Below are positions 37,305-47,123 of a stretch of DNA of 64,000 bases, in pieces. Location: positions 124,001-188,000 of the forward strand of contig NZ_LZSX01000032.1 in the NCBI RefSeq assembly GCF_001665835.1, given 5' to 3'. The DNA is from Mycobacterium colombiense (GTDB taxonomy: Bacteria > Actinomycetota > Actinomycetes > Mycobacteriales > Mycobacteriaceae). The translations under genes were made by a program, and so were the position numbers. Position 1 is the first letter of the stretch. Each line of letters starts with the position of its first letter. Below the pieces are notes generated by a model. The model was not told the origin of the DNA. It searched no databases and saw only the letters and a program-made list of their open reading frames with translations.

Positions 37305-37318
37305 TAGAACACGTTCTA
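37305..37318. promoter_or_regulatory. KstR-consensus site upstream of F420 oxidoreductase
   Basis: TAGAACACGTTCTA fits the KstR motif TNNAACNNGTTNNA exactly and ends 9 bp before the ATG at 37328. KstR is the TetR repressor of the cholesterol-catabolism regulon. Confidence 0.7.
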
Positions 37319-37327
37319 ATTCTCTGC

Positions 37328-38176
37328 ATGGATTACGGGCTTGTGCTTTTTACCAGCGATCGTGGCATCTCCCCGGCGAAGGCCGCGAAGCTCGCCGACG
37401 ACCACGGCTTTCAGACCTTCTACGTGCCAGAACACACTCACATTCCGGTGAAGCGCGAGGCGGCTCACCCCACGACGGGGGACGAATCGCTGCCCGACGA
37501 TCGCTACATGCGGACACTAGACCCATGGGTAAGCCTGGGTGCTGCGTGCGCGGTCACCTCACGGGTGCGGCTGTCCACCGCGGTGGCCCTGCCGGTCGAG
37601 CACGACCCGATCACCTTGGCGAAAAGTATTGCGACCCTTGACCACCTGTCGGGCGGACGGGTCAGCCTGGGCGTCGGGTTCGGCTGGAACACCGACGAAC
37701 TCGCCGACCACAACGTGCCACCGGGCCGGCGCCGCACCATGCTGCGCGAATACCTCGAGGCGATGCGGGCGCTGTGGACCGAAGAGGAAGCCCAGTACGA
37801 CGGCGAGTTCGTGAAGTTCGGCCCCAGTTGGGCCTGGCCCAAGCCGGTGCAGTCGCATATCCCGGTGCTGGTGGGCGCCGCGGGCACCGAGAAGAACTTC
37901 AAGTGGATCGCCCGCAGCGCCGACGGCTGGATCACCACTCCGCGCGACTTCAACATCGACGAGCCGGTGAAGCTGCTGCAGGACACCTGGGCGGCCGCGG
38001 GCCGCGACGGTGCCCCGCAGATCGTGGCGCTGGACTTCAAGCCGGTGCCCGAGAAGCTCGCCAAGTGGGCCGAGCTCGGGGTGACCGAGGTGCTGTTCGG
38101 GTTGCCGGACAAGTCCGAGGACGAGGTCGCCGCCTACGTCGAGCGGCTGGCCGGCAAGCTCGCCGCCCTGGTCTGA
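37328..38176 (+). CDS. LLM-class F420-dependent oxidoreductase (Rv0953c-like)
   Basis: 282 aa luciferase-like TIM barrel. The pattern TFYVPEHTHIPV, the RVRLSTAVALPVEHDPITLAKSIATLDHLSGGR block and GVGFGWNTDEL mark the F420-binding mycobacterial subgroup. The ATG at 37328 follows the KstR-type site, so expression is probably induced by sterol metabolites. It converges on the thiolase-like gene with a 3-bp gap. The substrate is unknown; a sterol or acyl intermediate is a fair guess. Confidence 0.87.
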   Translation: MDYGLVLFTSDRGISPAKAAKLADDHGFQTFYVPEHTHIPVKREAAHPTTGDESLPDDRYMRTLDPWVSLGAACAVTSRVRLSTAVALPVEHDPITLAKSIATLDHLSGGRVSLGVGFGWNTDELADHNVPPGRRRTMLREYLEAMRALWTEEEAQYDGEFVKFGPSWAWPKPVQSHIPVLVGAAGTEKNFKWIARSADGWITTPRDFNIDEPVKLLQDTWAAAGRDGAPQIVALDFKPVPEKLAKWAELGVTEVLFGLPDKSEDEVAAYVERLAGKLAALV

Positions 38177-38179
38177 CGC

Positions 38180-39706
38180 TCAGGCGAGCGTGGCCCGGTT
38201 GTCCTTCTCGGTCGACCGGACCACGATCGAAGCCCCGAGCGGCTCGCCGTCGCTGAGCAGGCCGACCAGATCGGGGTCCTCGCTCAGGGCCAGGAAGCGG
38301 CTCCCGTCGTCGTCGAGGCGGCCGACGATGAGGCCGGTGTGCACCGGCCAGTCGTAGCGCACGGTGTAGGTCTCGATGGTGGCCGGGCCGTCGGCCTTGA
38401 TGGTCACCGGCATCTTGGGGCGCGCGGCGACCTCGGCGCGCAGGGCGGCGCTGTTGTCGGGCTTCCAGTTCACCGGCGTGGTCGAGTAGACGCCGACGGA
38501 GTACTTGCTCATGATCCCGCCGTTGGCGGCGACGAGGCCGAATTGCCCTGGGAGGTCCCGCATTTCGCTGACCGTCTCGGCGATGCCGTGCAGTGAGTAG
38601 TTGTTGCCGGGTCCGCCGAAGTACGGCAGACCGCCCGTGAGCGTCAGCCCGCGAGGATCGTCGGCGGCCAGACCCATTCCGTCGCAGAAGTTGAACACCG
38701 GCACCGGGAAGCAGCTGTAGAGGTCGAAGGTCGAGACGTCGTCGATGCCGACGCCGGCCCCGGAGAGAGCTTCCCGGACCGCCAGCACCGAAGCCGAGTT
38801 GTGCGTCAGGTCAAGGCGATCCAGCAGCGGCTGGTCCACCATGTCGGCGTGGCCGTGCAAGAACACCCAGCGTTCGTCGGGCACCCCGAGCCGGCGGGCC
38901 GCGCCCACCGACATCAGTAGCGCGGCCGCGCCCTGGTTGACCTGATCGCGGGCCACCAGCAGCCTCGGGTACGGATCGCAGATCATCCGGTTGGACGCGG
39001 TGACGGTGATCAGCTCGTCGACGCTGCGCTCCACCGGGGAGGACGCGAACGGGTTCTTGGCCGCCACCTTCGTGAACGGGGCGAACAGCTCGCCCATCTG
39101 GCGCCGGTAGTCGGCCACGCTCAAGCCACGCCGGGCGCGGCGCGCGTTCTCCAGCAGCCCGTACTGGGCGGGCGCGCCGATCAGGCCGTGCGCGACGGTG
39201 TAGTCGTCGAACAGACCGTCGTAGCCGAAGCCCCGGTCCTCGAGGGAACCCTCGACCGTGTCGGAGTGGTCCGGCTTATCCCGGTCGGCGAAATACCGGA
39301 TGCTGGACGTGTTTTCGGAGCCGAAGATCATCACGACCTCGGCCTCACCCGAGGCGATGACGCCGGCGAACTCGGTGACCAGATGCTGGGGGCCCTGGCC
39401 GCCGATAGGCTCGAGAATCGCGCGGGCCGGCGCGGCCCCGATGCGCTTGGCCACCGACCGCGGGTAGTTGTTGGACTTGCCCATCGGCGCGGGTGTGCGC
39501 CCGGAGAGCTCGAACTGCCGGATCGCGGCGACGGTGTCGATGGCCGCGGCGACCGCGGTGGCGTCGGCCCCGGAGTCATGCAGCGCGGCCTGCGCCGCTG
39601 CCGTCGCCAATTCCACCGACGACATTCCGCGGTAGCCGGAGTCCTCGATGCGCTCGGTGAACTGCCCCACCCCGACGATGACGGGGGTGTTCGGGTCGAG
39701 ATTCAT
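38180..39706 (-). CDS. Thiolase-like acetyl-CoA acetyltransferase family protein
   Basis: 508 aa. Thiolase fold: GVGQFTERIEDSGYRGM at the N-terminus, GGQGPQHLVTEFAGVIASGEAEVVMIFGSEN, DLYSCFPVPVFNFCDGMGL, and GLPYFGGPGNNYSLHGIAE near the C-terminus. The SCF and GNNYSLH blocks are in place of the classical CxG/NxHGGA motifs, as in SCP2-like thiolases with an added C-terminal OB-like domain. The ATG at 39706 is used because the upstream frame reads through repeat DNA. Confidence 0.8.
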   Translation of the reverse strand: MNLDPNTPVIVGVGQFTERIEDSGYRGMSSVELATAAAQAALHDSGADATAVAAAIDTVAAIRQFELSGRTPAPMGKSNNYPRSVAKRIGAAPARAILEPIGGQGPQHLVTEFAGVIASGEAEVVMIFGSENTSSIRYFADRDKPDHSDTVEGSLEDRGFGYDGLFDDYTVAHGLIGAPAQYGLLENARRARRGLSVADYRRQMGELFAPFTKVAAKNPFASSPVERSVDELITVTASNRMICDPYPRLLVARDQVNQGAAALLMSVGAARRLGVPDERWVFLHGHADMVDQPLLDRLDLTHNSASVLAVREALSGAGVGIDDVSTFDLYSCFPVPVFNFCDGMGLAADDPRGLTLTGGLPYFGGPGNNYSLHGIAETVSEMRDLPGQFGLVAANGGIMSKYSVGVYSTTPVNWKPDNSAALRAEVAARPKMPVTIKADGPATIETYTVRYDWPVHTGLIVGRLDDDGSRFLALSEDPDLVGLLSDGEPLGASIVVRSTEKDNRATLA

Positions 39707-39758
39707 AGACCCACTATCTACCGGCGGTCGGGCCCCGGCCAAATCCGGGGCCCGCGCA

Positions 39759-39923
39759 GGGTGCGATGGTGGCGACCCGCTTCGCCCGGCTACGCCGCGC
39801 TCGCGATCGCCAGGGGTGCGATGGTGGCGACCCGCTTCGCCCGGCCACGCCGCGCTCGCGATCGCCACGGGTGCGATGGTGGCGACCCGCTTCGCCCGGC
39901 CACGCCGCGCTCGCGATCGCCAC
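39759..39923. repeat. Tandem array, three 55-bp units (VNTR-like)
   Basis: Units at 39759-39813, 39814-39868 and 39869-39923 each start GGGTGCGATGGTGGCG and end GCGATCGCCAC or GCCAG. Units two and three look identical; unit one has two differences. The array lies between the thiolase start and the sucD stop (39928). There are no spacers. Confidence 0.9.
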
Positions 39924-39927
39924 GGGT

Positions 39928-40830
<903 letters not shown>

Positions 40831-40842
40831 CTCTTGTGTCCC

Positions 40843-42006
40843 TTACTTGTTCGCCAGCTCGGCGGCTTTGTCGGCACCGGCGTCCATGGTCTCGGCCTGG
40901 ATCACCAGCGGGTGGTTGGCGTCGGCCAGGATCTTGCGGCCTTCGTCGACGTTGTTGCCGTCGAGCCGGACCACGAGCGGCTTGTTGGCCTCGTCGCCGA
41001 GCATGTTCAGCGCGGTCACGATGCCGTTGGCGACGGCGTCGCAGGAGGTGATGCCGCCGAACACGTTCACGAACACGCTCTTGACCTGCTTGTCGTTCAG
41101 GATGACGTCGAGGCCGGCGGCCATCACCTCGGCCGACGCGCCACCACCGATGTCGAGGAAGTTGGCCGGCTTGACCCCGCCGTGCTTCTCGCCCGCGTAG
41201 GCGACGACGTCGAGCGTCGACATCACCAGGCCCGCACCGTTACCGATGATGCCGACCGCGCCGTCCAGCTTGACGTAGTTGAGGTCGTGCTCCTTGGCCT
41301 TGAGCTCCAGCGGGTCGGTGGCGTCGCGGTCCTCGAACTCGGCGTGGCCGGGCTGACGGAAGTCGGCGTTGGCGTCCAGCGTGACCTTGCCGTCCAACGC
41401 CAGGATCCGGTCCTGCGGGTCGCGCACCAACGGGTTGACCTCAACCAGGGTGGCGTCCTCGGCGACGAAGACCTCCCACAGCTTGTTGATGGTGATCGCG
41501 GCGGCGTCGAGCACCTCGGCGGGCAGGTGCCCCTGCTCGGCGATGGAACGCGCGGTCGCCAGGTCGACACCCTTGACGGCGTCCACCGGAACCTTGGCCA
41601 GCCGCTCGGGCTTGGTGGCGGCCACCTCTTCGATCTCCATCCCGCCCTCGACCGAGCACATCGCCAGGTAGGTGCGGTTGGCGCGGTCGAGCAGGAAGGA
41701 GATGTAGTACTCCTCGGCGATGTCGCTGGCCTCCGCGACCAGCAGCTTCTTCACGACGTGTCCCTTGATGTCGAGACCGAGGATGTTCTTGGCGTGCTCG
41801 TAGGCGTCCTCGGGAGTCGCCGCGTACTTGACGCCGCCCGCCTTGCCACGTCCGCCGACCTTCACCTGCGCTTTGACCATCACCGGACGACCGATCTCGG
41901 TGGCGATCTCGCGAGCGCCCTCAGCGGTGTCGGTCACGCGTCCCGGCGTAGTCGGTACGTTGTGCTTGGCGAACAATTCTTTTGCTTGATATTCGAAAAG
42001 GTCCAT
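40843..42006 (-). CDS. sucC: Succinyl-CoA synthetase beta subunit
   Basis: 387 aa ATP-grasp subunit. It starts [18 protein letters not shown], with [16 protein letters not shown] for ATP binding and [14 protein letters not shown] near the alpha interface. The ATG at 42006 is fixed by the conserved N-terminus; the frame opens further to 42063 without homology. Divergent from the M23 peptidase gene; the shared 248-bp intergenic region holds a CRP-type site. Confidence 0.97.
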   Translation of the reverse strand: MDLFEYQAKELFAKHNVPTTPGRVTDTAEGAREIATEIGRPVMVKAQVKVGGRGKAGGVKYAATPEDAYEHAKNILGLDIKGHVVKKLLVAEASDIAEEYYISFLLDRANRTYLAMCSVEGGMEIEEVAATKPERLAKVPVDAVKGVDLATARSIAEQGHLPAEVLDAAAITINKLWEVFVAEDATLVEVNPLVRDPQDRILALDGKVTLDANADFRQPGHAEFEDRDATDPLELKAKEHDLNYVKLDGAVGIIGNGAGLVMSTLDVVAYAGEKHGGVKPANFLDIGGGASAEVMAAGLDVILNDKQVKSVFVNVFGGITSCDAVANGIVTALNMLGDEANKPLVVRLDGNNVDEGRKILADANHPLVIQAETMDAGADKAAELANK

Positions 42007-42163
42007 GGACTCTCTGTCTTCGCTCGACTCAACTACTAGGCCTCTTGGTGGGCGGTGCCGCACTCGGCAACTCGCACGGACGAACTGTATCCACCCCTCA
42101 AACGGCTTTTACGGCCGCGTCCGACGATGTGGCACAGCTCACCGGCTAGGGGTTGACCGCCCG

Positions 42164-42179
42164 CGTGATCCAAATCACA
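42164..42179. promoter_or_regulatory. CRP-type site in sucC/M23 peptidase promoter region
   Basis: CGTGATCCAAATCACA matches TGTGANNNNNNTCACA at all but the first base. It lies 75 bp before the ATG at 42255 and 157 bp upstream of sucC. The cognate regulator would be the mycobacterial CRP (Rv3676 type). Confidence 0.65.
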
Positions 42180-42254
42180 ATTCCGCCCGGATTTTCCAAC
42201 GAGGTTGCCAGGCCCGCGCGTTAGCGGATACCTTCCTAGGGTCCAGATAACGTT

Positions 42255-43385
42255 ATGGTCACGATACGAGGACATTTCAGGTTGTCCCAGCACCTTTTTG
42301 CCCGGCCTTCTGCCGTAACTGAAGGCGTCGTGAGGGTAGGTCGCGCCGCAGGCGCCCGGTGGGCCGACGCACCGCATCGCACCGAAGTCACCGAGATCCT
42401 CCCACTCGACGGATTTGATTTCGACGACTTCGAGTTCAGCGACGACGCCGGTGATCTCGGCGACTTGGACTTCAGCAACGACTCGCCGTTCGACAACGAA
42501 GCGCAGGTGCTGCTGGCGCCCGAGCTCGATGACCTGAACGAGGCCGACGACGTACGCCCGGTATGGCTGGCCGCACCCGTCACCGAGGTGCTGCCGCGGG
42601 TGATCGTCGAGCCGCGCACCGAGCGGCGTCTCGAGCGCTCACACACCACCGACGTCGTCGGCGTCGCACGCCGCGGCGGGCAGCACCGCAAAGAACCGAC
42701 CAGCGCTGCCCGGGGCCGGCTGCTGATCTCGGCGATGGCCGCCGGCGCCGCCGCCGCGGCCGCCCACACGGCCACCAGCCACGCCGACACCCCCAAAACC
42801 GACGACGCCGTGCTGACGGCCAACGCGTCCGCGCTCACCGGCGGGGCGGGCAGCAGCACCGTCCGCGGCCCGCAGGTGATCGCCGCGGCGCCGGCGGCCA
42901 CCGCCGCGCTGCACAATCAGGAGCTCGCCAAGGGCGTCGCCTTCGCCAACGATCGCGCTCAGCGCGAGGCGCGGTTGTCGCAGCCGCTCTACGTGATGCC
43001 GACCAAGGGCATCTTCACCTCCAACTTCGGCTACCGCTGGGGCGTGCTGCACGCCGGTATCGACCTGGCCAACTCGATCGGGACACCGATCTACGCGGTG
43101 TCCGACGGCGTCGTCATCGACTCCGGCCCGGCCAGCGGCTACGGCATGCTGGTCAAGCTGCGTCACGCCGACGGCACGGTCACGCTTTACGGCCACATCA
43201 ACACCACACTGGTCAGCGTCGGTGAGCGCGTGATGGCCGGCGACCAGATCGCCACCATGGGCAACCGGGGCAATTCCACCGGCCCACACCTGCATTTCGA
43301 GGTGCTGCAGGGTGGCAGCGAACGGATCGACCCCGTGCCGTGGCTCGCTAAGCGTGGTCTTATGGTCGGCAACTACGCTGGTTGA
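42255..43385 (+). CDS. M23 metallopeptidase (LytM-like), membrane-anchored
   Basis: 376 aa. A long acidic cytoplasmic N-terminus, one membrane segment near residues 155-172, then an M23 peptidase domain with zinc ligands H266 and D270 (HxxxD in HAGIDLAN), H314 (YGHINTT) and H345/H347 (HLHFEV). All catalytic positions look intact, so it should cut peptidoglycan cross-bridges. It is the Rv0950c counterpart. The first ATG lacks a clear ribosome-binding site; a GTG 24 codons in is an alternative start. CRP control is likely. Confidence 0.88.
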   Translation: MVTIRGHFRLSQHLFARPSAVTEGVVRVGRAAGARWADAPHRTEVTEILPLDGFDFDDFEFSDDAGDLGDLDFSNDSPFDNEAQVLLAPELDDLNEADDVRPVWLAAPVTEVLPRVIVEPRTERRLERSHTTDVVGVARRGGQHRKEPTSAARGRLLISAMAAGAAAAAAHTATSHADTPKTDDAVLTANASALTGGAGSSTVRGPQVIAAAPAATAALHNQELAKGVAFANDRAQREARLSQPLYVMPTKGIFTSNFGYRWGVLHAGIDLANSIGTPIYAVSDGVVIDSGPASGYGMLVKLRHADGTVTLYGHINTTLVSVGERVMAGDQIATMGNRGNSTGPHLHFEVLQGGSERIDPVPWLAKRGLMVGNYAG

Positions 43386-43386
43386 G

Positions 43387-43977
43387 GTGACCGCGCCGAA
43401 CGAAGAAACTTCCGGTCCGCGTCCAGCCGAGCCTACGCCCGAGCACGATTCGCCCTCCGAGTCACGGACACGGATCATCCGCCGCGCGCCGACCGGGCCC
43501 ATCCCGACCACGCCGGACAGTCCGACCACCCACTTCGCCCCGCAATCGGCGGCCTACCGGGCCGGTGCTCGCGCGGGTCGCACCGGTTATGCCGGAGTGC
43601 CGGCCCTTGAGCCCAGCGATCGGACGGCCGTCGCCGCGTGCGCGGTGAGCATCGTCAGCGGCTGGGCCACGTCAGTGGTGGCCACCGACCTGATCGCCGG
43701 TTGGTGGCGAACCGACCGTCTGTTCTGCATCGCGGTCGCCTTCCTGGCCCTGGTGTTCGCGGGCACCACGGTGTCAGGCGTGATCCTGTTGCTGAAGCGC
43801 CGATCAATCAGCCGCTACCTTCTGATGGCCGGCGCGCTGGTCGCCTTCCTCACCTACATAGGCGTGTTCATCGCCGGGGCCCGTGTCGCGTGGGTTGTCC
43901 ACCTGTTGCCGATATTGCCGATCGCCACGGTCGTGCTGGTGCTGCTGCCGCAGACCAAACGCTGGCTGGACGCCTGA
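43387..43977 (+). CDS. Small polytopic membrane protein, unknown function
   Basis: 196 aa. A Pro/Thr/Ser-rich cytoplasmic N-terminus (about 80 residues) is followed by about four membrane segments (AVAACAVSIVSGWATSVVA, LFCIAVAFLALVFAG, YLLMAGALVAFLTYIGVFIAG and LLPILPIATVVLVLLP). GTG at 43387, one base after the M23 peptidase stop, so it is probably co-translated with it. I do not recognise the family. Linkage to the peptidase suggests an envelope role. Confidence 0.65.
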   Translation: MTAPNEETSGPRPAEPTPEHDSPSESRTRIIRRAPTGPIPTTPDSPTTHFAPQSAAYRAGARAGRTGYAGVPALEPSDRTAVAACAVSIVSGWATSVVATDLIAGWWRTDRLFCIAVAFLALVFAGTTVSGVILLLKRRSISRYLLMAGALVAFLTYIGVFIAGARVAWVVHLLPILPIATVVLVLLPQTKRWLDA

Positions 43978-43993
43978 CCGTCGCCGAACGCGG

Positions 43994-46327
43994 CTAGATC
44001 TTGCTGATCGGGGCGTGGTTGTGCATCAGCTTGACCCGCCCGGAGCTACCGAAGTCGATCAGCGACATCGCCGATTCGCCGACGCCGGACACCTCCTCGA
44101 CCCGACCCAGCCCGTACTTGTCGTGCGTCACCCGGTCACCTGCCGCGAGCACCAGTAGCGGACGCTTGCTCATCCCCGAGCGGGTCGGGGCGGCCCGTGG
44201 CGTGCCGAACCGGCCGGCGCCGCTCACCGGCGCGCTGAACGACGGGGCCGGCGCCGTGCGCCGCCATTCGATGAGCTCCTGCGGAATCTCTTGCAGGAAG
44301 CGCGATTCCGGGTTGAGCATGGGCTGCCCCCAGGACGACCGGACGATGGCCCTGCTCACGTAGAGCCGTTGCCGCGCCCGAGTGATCCCGACGTAGGCCA
44401 GCCGCCGCTCCTCGGAGAGTTCGACCGGATCGTCCAGCGACCGCATGTGGGGGAACATTCCGTCCTCCCAGCCGGTCACGAACACCACCGGAAACTCCAG
44501 GCCCTTGGCGGTGTGCAGCGTCATCAGGGTGACCATGCCGGCGCCGTCCTCGGGGATCTCGTCGCTGTCGGAGACCAGCGAGACCCGCTCCAAGAACTCC
44601 GCCAGCACACCGGTGTCCGGCACGTCTTCGTCTTCGGGGGTCTGCAGCGACTCGCCCAGCGCCGCGGCGTTGGCCCGGTCGGTACTGAATTCGTGTGCCA
44701 CGCTGACGAGTTCGTTGAGGTTGTCCAGGCGCGCGAGCTCCTGGGGATCGGTCGAGGATTCGAGTTCGCGGCGATATCCGGTGCGTTCGAGCACCGACTC
44801 GACCAGGTCTCCGAGATCGTCGTCCAGGCGGCCGCGCAGGTCGTCGAGCAGCTCGACGAAACCGGCGATCGCCTTCTCCGCACGCGAATTCAGCATCGGC
44901 ACTTTGCCTTCGGCCGCGGCCACAAGCGCATCGGCGAAACTGGCGCCGGTGTTCTCGGCGTACACCGCCACGCACGCCTCGGCGCGATCGCCGATGCCAC
45001 GGCGCGGGGTGTTGAGGATGCGTCGCATGCTGACCGCGTCCCCGGGGTTGTCCAGCACCCGCAAATAGGCGACGATGTCGCGAATCTCCTTGCGCTCGTA
45101 AAAGCGCACTCCCCCAACGACTTTATAGGGGATTCCGGCGCGGATGAACACCTCTTCGAACGACCGCGACGAGTTGTTGGTGCGGTAGAAGACGGCGACG
45201 TCGTTATAGGTGATCTCGCCCTTCTCGGCGAGCGCGTCGATCTCCTCGGCGACGAACCGGGCCTCGTCGTGCTCGTTGTCGGCGACGTACCCGACGATCA
45301 GCTCACCGGCGCCCTCCGCGGTCCACAGCCGCTTGTCGCGGCGCCCGGAGTTGCGGGCGATCACCGAGTTGGCCGCGGACAGGATGTTCTGCGTCGAGCG
45401 GTAATTCTGTTCCAGCAGAATGGTTGTCGCGTCCGGGTAGTCGCGTTCGAAGTCCTCGATGTTGCGGATGGTGGCGCCCCGGAACGCATAGATCGACTGA
45501 TCGGCGTCGCCGACGACGCACAGTTCCGCGGGCGGCACCTCGTCGGACACCTCGTCGCTGCCGCGGCCGGCCAGTTCGCGCACCAGCACGTACTGCGCGT
45601 GGTTGGTGTCCTGGTACTCGTCGACGAGGACGTGCCGGAACCGCCGCCGGTAGTGCTGGGCGATCTGCGGGAAGGCCCGCAGCACCGCCACGGTCTCCCC
45701 GATGAGGTCGTCGAAGTCCAGCGCGTTGGCCGCCCGCAGCCGCCGCTGGTATTCCCCGTAGACGCTGGCCACCGTGCGGGACAACTCGTCGGAGTCGTCG
45801 GTCAGGTTGCCCACCGCCTGCGCGGGGTCGATCAGCTCGTTCTTCAGGTTGGAGATGGCATTGGCCAGCAGCCGCGGCGAGTAGCGCTTGATGTCGAGGC
45901 CCATGTCGCGCCCGATCATCTGCAACAGGCGCCGCGAGTCGTCGGCGTCGTAGATGGAGAAGTTGGAGTTGAGGCCCTCGATCAGGGACGCCTGGTTGCG
46001 CAGGATGCGCACGCAGGTGGAGTGGAAGGTGGAGACCCACATAGCGCGGGCCCGGTTGCCCACCAGCCGCACCACCCGTTCGCGCATCTCGGCGGCGGCC
46101 TTGTTGGTGAAGGTGATGGCCAGCACCTGGCCGACCCCGACCCCGCGTTCCGCGATGAGGTAGGCGATGCGGCGGGTCAACACCGCGGTCTTCCCCGAAC
46201 CCGCACCCGCGACGATCAGCAGGGGGGAACCCTCATGCACCACCGCTTGGCGCTGTTGCGGGTTGAGGCCCTCGAGCAGTTGATCTGCTTCGGAGGCCGG
46301 CTTGGCATCTGTTGCGTGCACACTCAT
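43994..46327 (-). CDS. uvrD1: UvrD1/PcrA-type DNA helicase
   Basis: 777 aa superfamily-1 helicase. Walker A is GAGSGKT (K47); ITFTNKAAAEMRERV, the DEYQDTN Walker B, GDADQSIYAFRGA, QNYRSTQNI and VTLMTLHTAKGLEFP motifs follow in order. It unwinds DNA in nucleotide-excision repair and replication restart, and in mycobacteria works with Ku. It converges on the small membrane protein gene. It is the Rv0949 counterpart. Confidence 0.97.
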   Translation of the reverse strand: MSVHATDAKPASEADQLLEGLNPQQRQAVVHEGSPLLIVAGAGSGKTAVLTRRIAYLIAERGVGVGQVLAITFTNKAAAEMRERVVRLVGNRARAMWVSTFHSTCVRILRNQASLIEGLNSNFSIYDADDSRRLLQMIGRDMGLDIKRYSPRLLANAISNLKNELIDPAQAVGNLTDDSDELSRTVASVYGEYQRRLRAANALDFDDLIGETVAVLRAFPQIAQHYRRRFRHVLVDEYQDTNHAQYVLVRELAGRGSDEVSDEVPPAELCVVGDADQSIYAFRGATIRNIEDFERDYPDATTILLEQNYRSTQNILSAANSVIARNSGRRDKRLWTAEGAGELIVGYVADNEHDEARFVAEEIDALAEKGEITYNDVAVFYRTNNSSRSFEEVFIRAGIPYKVVGGVRFYERKEIRDIVAYLRVLDNPGDAVSMRRILNTPRRGIGDRAEACVAVYAENTGASFADALVAAAEGKVPMLNSRAEKAIAGFVELLDDLRGRLDDDLGDLVESVLERTGYRRELESSTDPQELARLDNLNELVSVAHEFSTDRANAAALGESLQTPEDEDVPDTGVLAEFLERVSLVSDSDEIPEDGAGMVTLMTLHTAKGLEFPVVFVTGWEDGMFPHMRSLDDPVELSEERRLAYVGITRARQRLYVSRAIVRSSWGQPMLNPESRFLQEIPQELIEWRRTAPAPSFSAPVSGAGRFGTPRAAPTRSGMSKRPLLVLAAGDRVTHDKYGLGRVEEVSGVGESAMSLIDFGSSGRVKLMHNHAPISKI

Positions 46328-46556
46328 GTCAGTCCAAACTTACCGCCGCCCACTGACGCACAGCGCCCTGGCATCAGACCAGGCTAGTGGCCCGGGCGGC
46401 CGGGGCGGCGTACGCGGACTCCCGAGAATTCGGCGTGTCGGAATGCAATTTGGACAACCGGATTTCGTCCGGCGGGATAATTGCACCTGAGTCAAAAAGC
46501 GCAGCTTAAACCCGATTTCTTTGCGCGGTCGCCGCGTTTGGTGGCACACTCGGTCT
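46328..46556. other. Intergenic region upstream of uvrD1
   Basis: Non-coding, between divergent uvrD1 and the chorismate mutase leader. I see AT-richer patches near 46440-46530 that could hold the promoters, but no recognisable operator or LexA box. Confidence 0.4.
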
Positions 46557-46701
46557 GTGCTCAACGTGCAGTGCCGGCGAGGCTCCTCGACCCAGGAGTG
46601 GCGCCGCCGATTTCCCTGCGGGTACCGGTTCGCGGTGCCCGTGGCCTAACTGCTTCCGCAGAGCCCCGTGGTCCGCTTTCGGCACCCGGGGCTCGTCTTT
46701 T
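46557..46701 (+). promoter_or_regulatory. Candidate leader peptide plus terminator hairpin (attenuator)
   Basis: GTG at 46557 opens a 30-codon frame ending TAA at 46649 and holding Trp, two Phe and one Tyr. It is followed by a GC-rich hairpin (GAGCCCCG 46661-46668 with CGGGGCTC 46687-46694) and GTCTTTT. The chorismate mutase ATG is 18 bp further on. The layout fits transcription attenuation; there is no strong ribosome-binding site before the GTG. Confidence 0.35.
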
Positions 46702-46718
46702 GTGAGGCCCGATACTGC

Positions 46719-47045
46719 ATGAGACCAGAACCAGAACCCCCACATCACGACGACGATGCGGAGTCAGCAGAGATGAACATCGACACGGTGGAGACCCAAG
46801 AGGTCACCGACATCGACGAGTTGCGCCAAGAGATCGACCGGCTCGACGCCGCGATTCTCGCAGCGGTGCAGCGGCGCACCGAGGTGTCACAGGCGATCGG
46901 CAAGGCCCGGATGGCGTCCGGCGGCACGCGGCTTGTGCATAGCCGCGAAATGAAGGTCATCGAGCGCTACAGCGAGCTCGGCCCCGAAGGCAAGGACCTG
47001 GCGATACTGCTGCTGCGATTGGGCAGGGGCCGGCTCGGCCACTGA
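46719..47045 (+). CDS. Chorismate mutase (AroQ-delta type)
   Basis: 108 aa, the short all-helical intracellular chorismate mutase of mycobacteria (Rv0948c type). Active-site regions are DELRQEIDRLDAAILAAVQRRTEVSQ and KARMASGGTRLVHSREMKVIERY. It makes prephenate for Phe/Tyr synthesis, usually weak alone and activated by binding DAHP synthase through the C-terminal LLLRLGRGRLGH. The ATG at 46719 fits the recalled MRPEPPHH N-terminus. Confidence 0.93.
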   Translation: MRPEPEPPHHDDDAESAEMNIDTVETQEVTDIDELRQEIDRLDAAILAAVQRRTEVSQAIGKARMASGGTRLVHSREMKVIERYSELGPEGKDLAILLLRLGRGRLGH

Positions 47046-47123
47046 CCTCGGCGGTTCATTCGCCCGCCGCAGAGCTCCCCGCTACACCTGGCTCCGTCAC
47101 GTCACAGCCCATAGGGTCGAGGC

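Noticed and set aside
39759..39923. CRISPR array
   Set aside because: Units are directly adjacent with no spacers and too long for CRISPR repeats; no cas genes nearby.
44291..46387. 698-codon plus frame opposite uvrD1
   Set aside because: Antisense to a helicase with all motifs intact; composition typical of a shadow frame.
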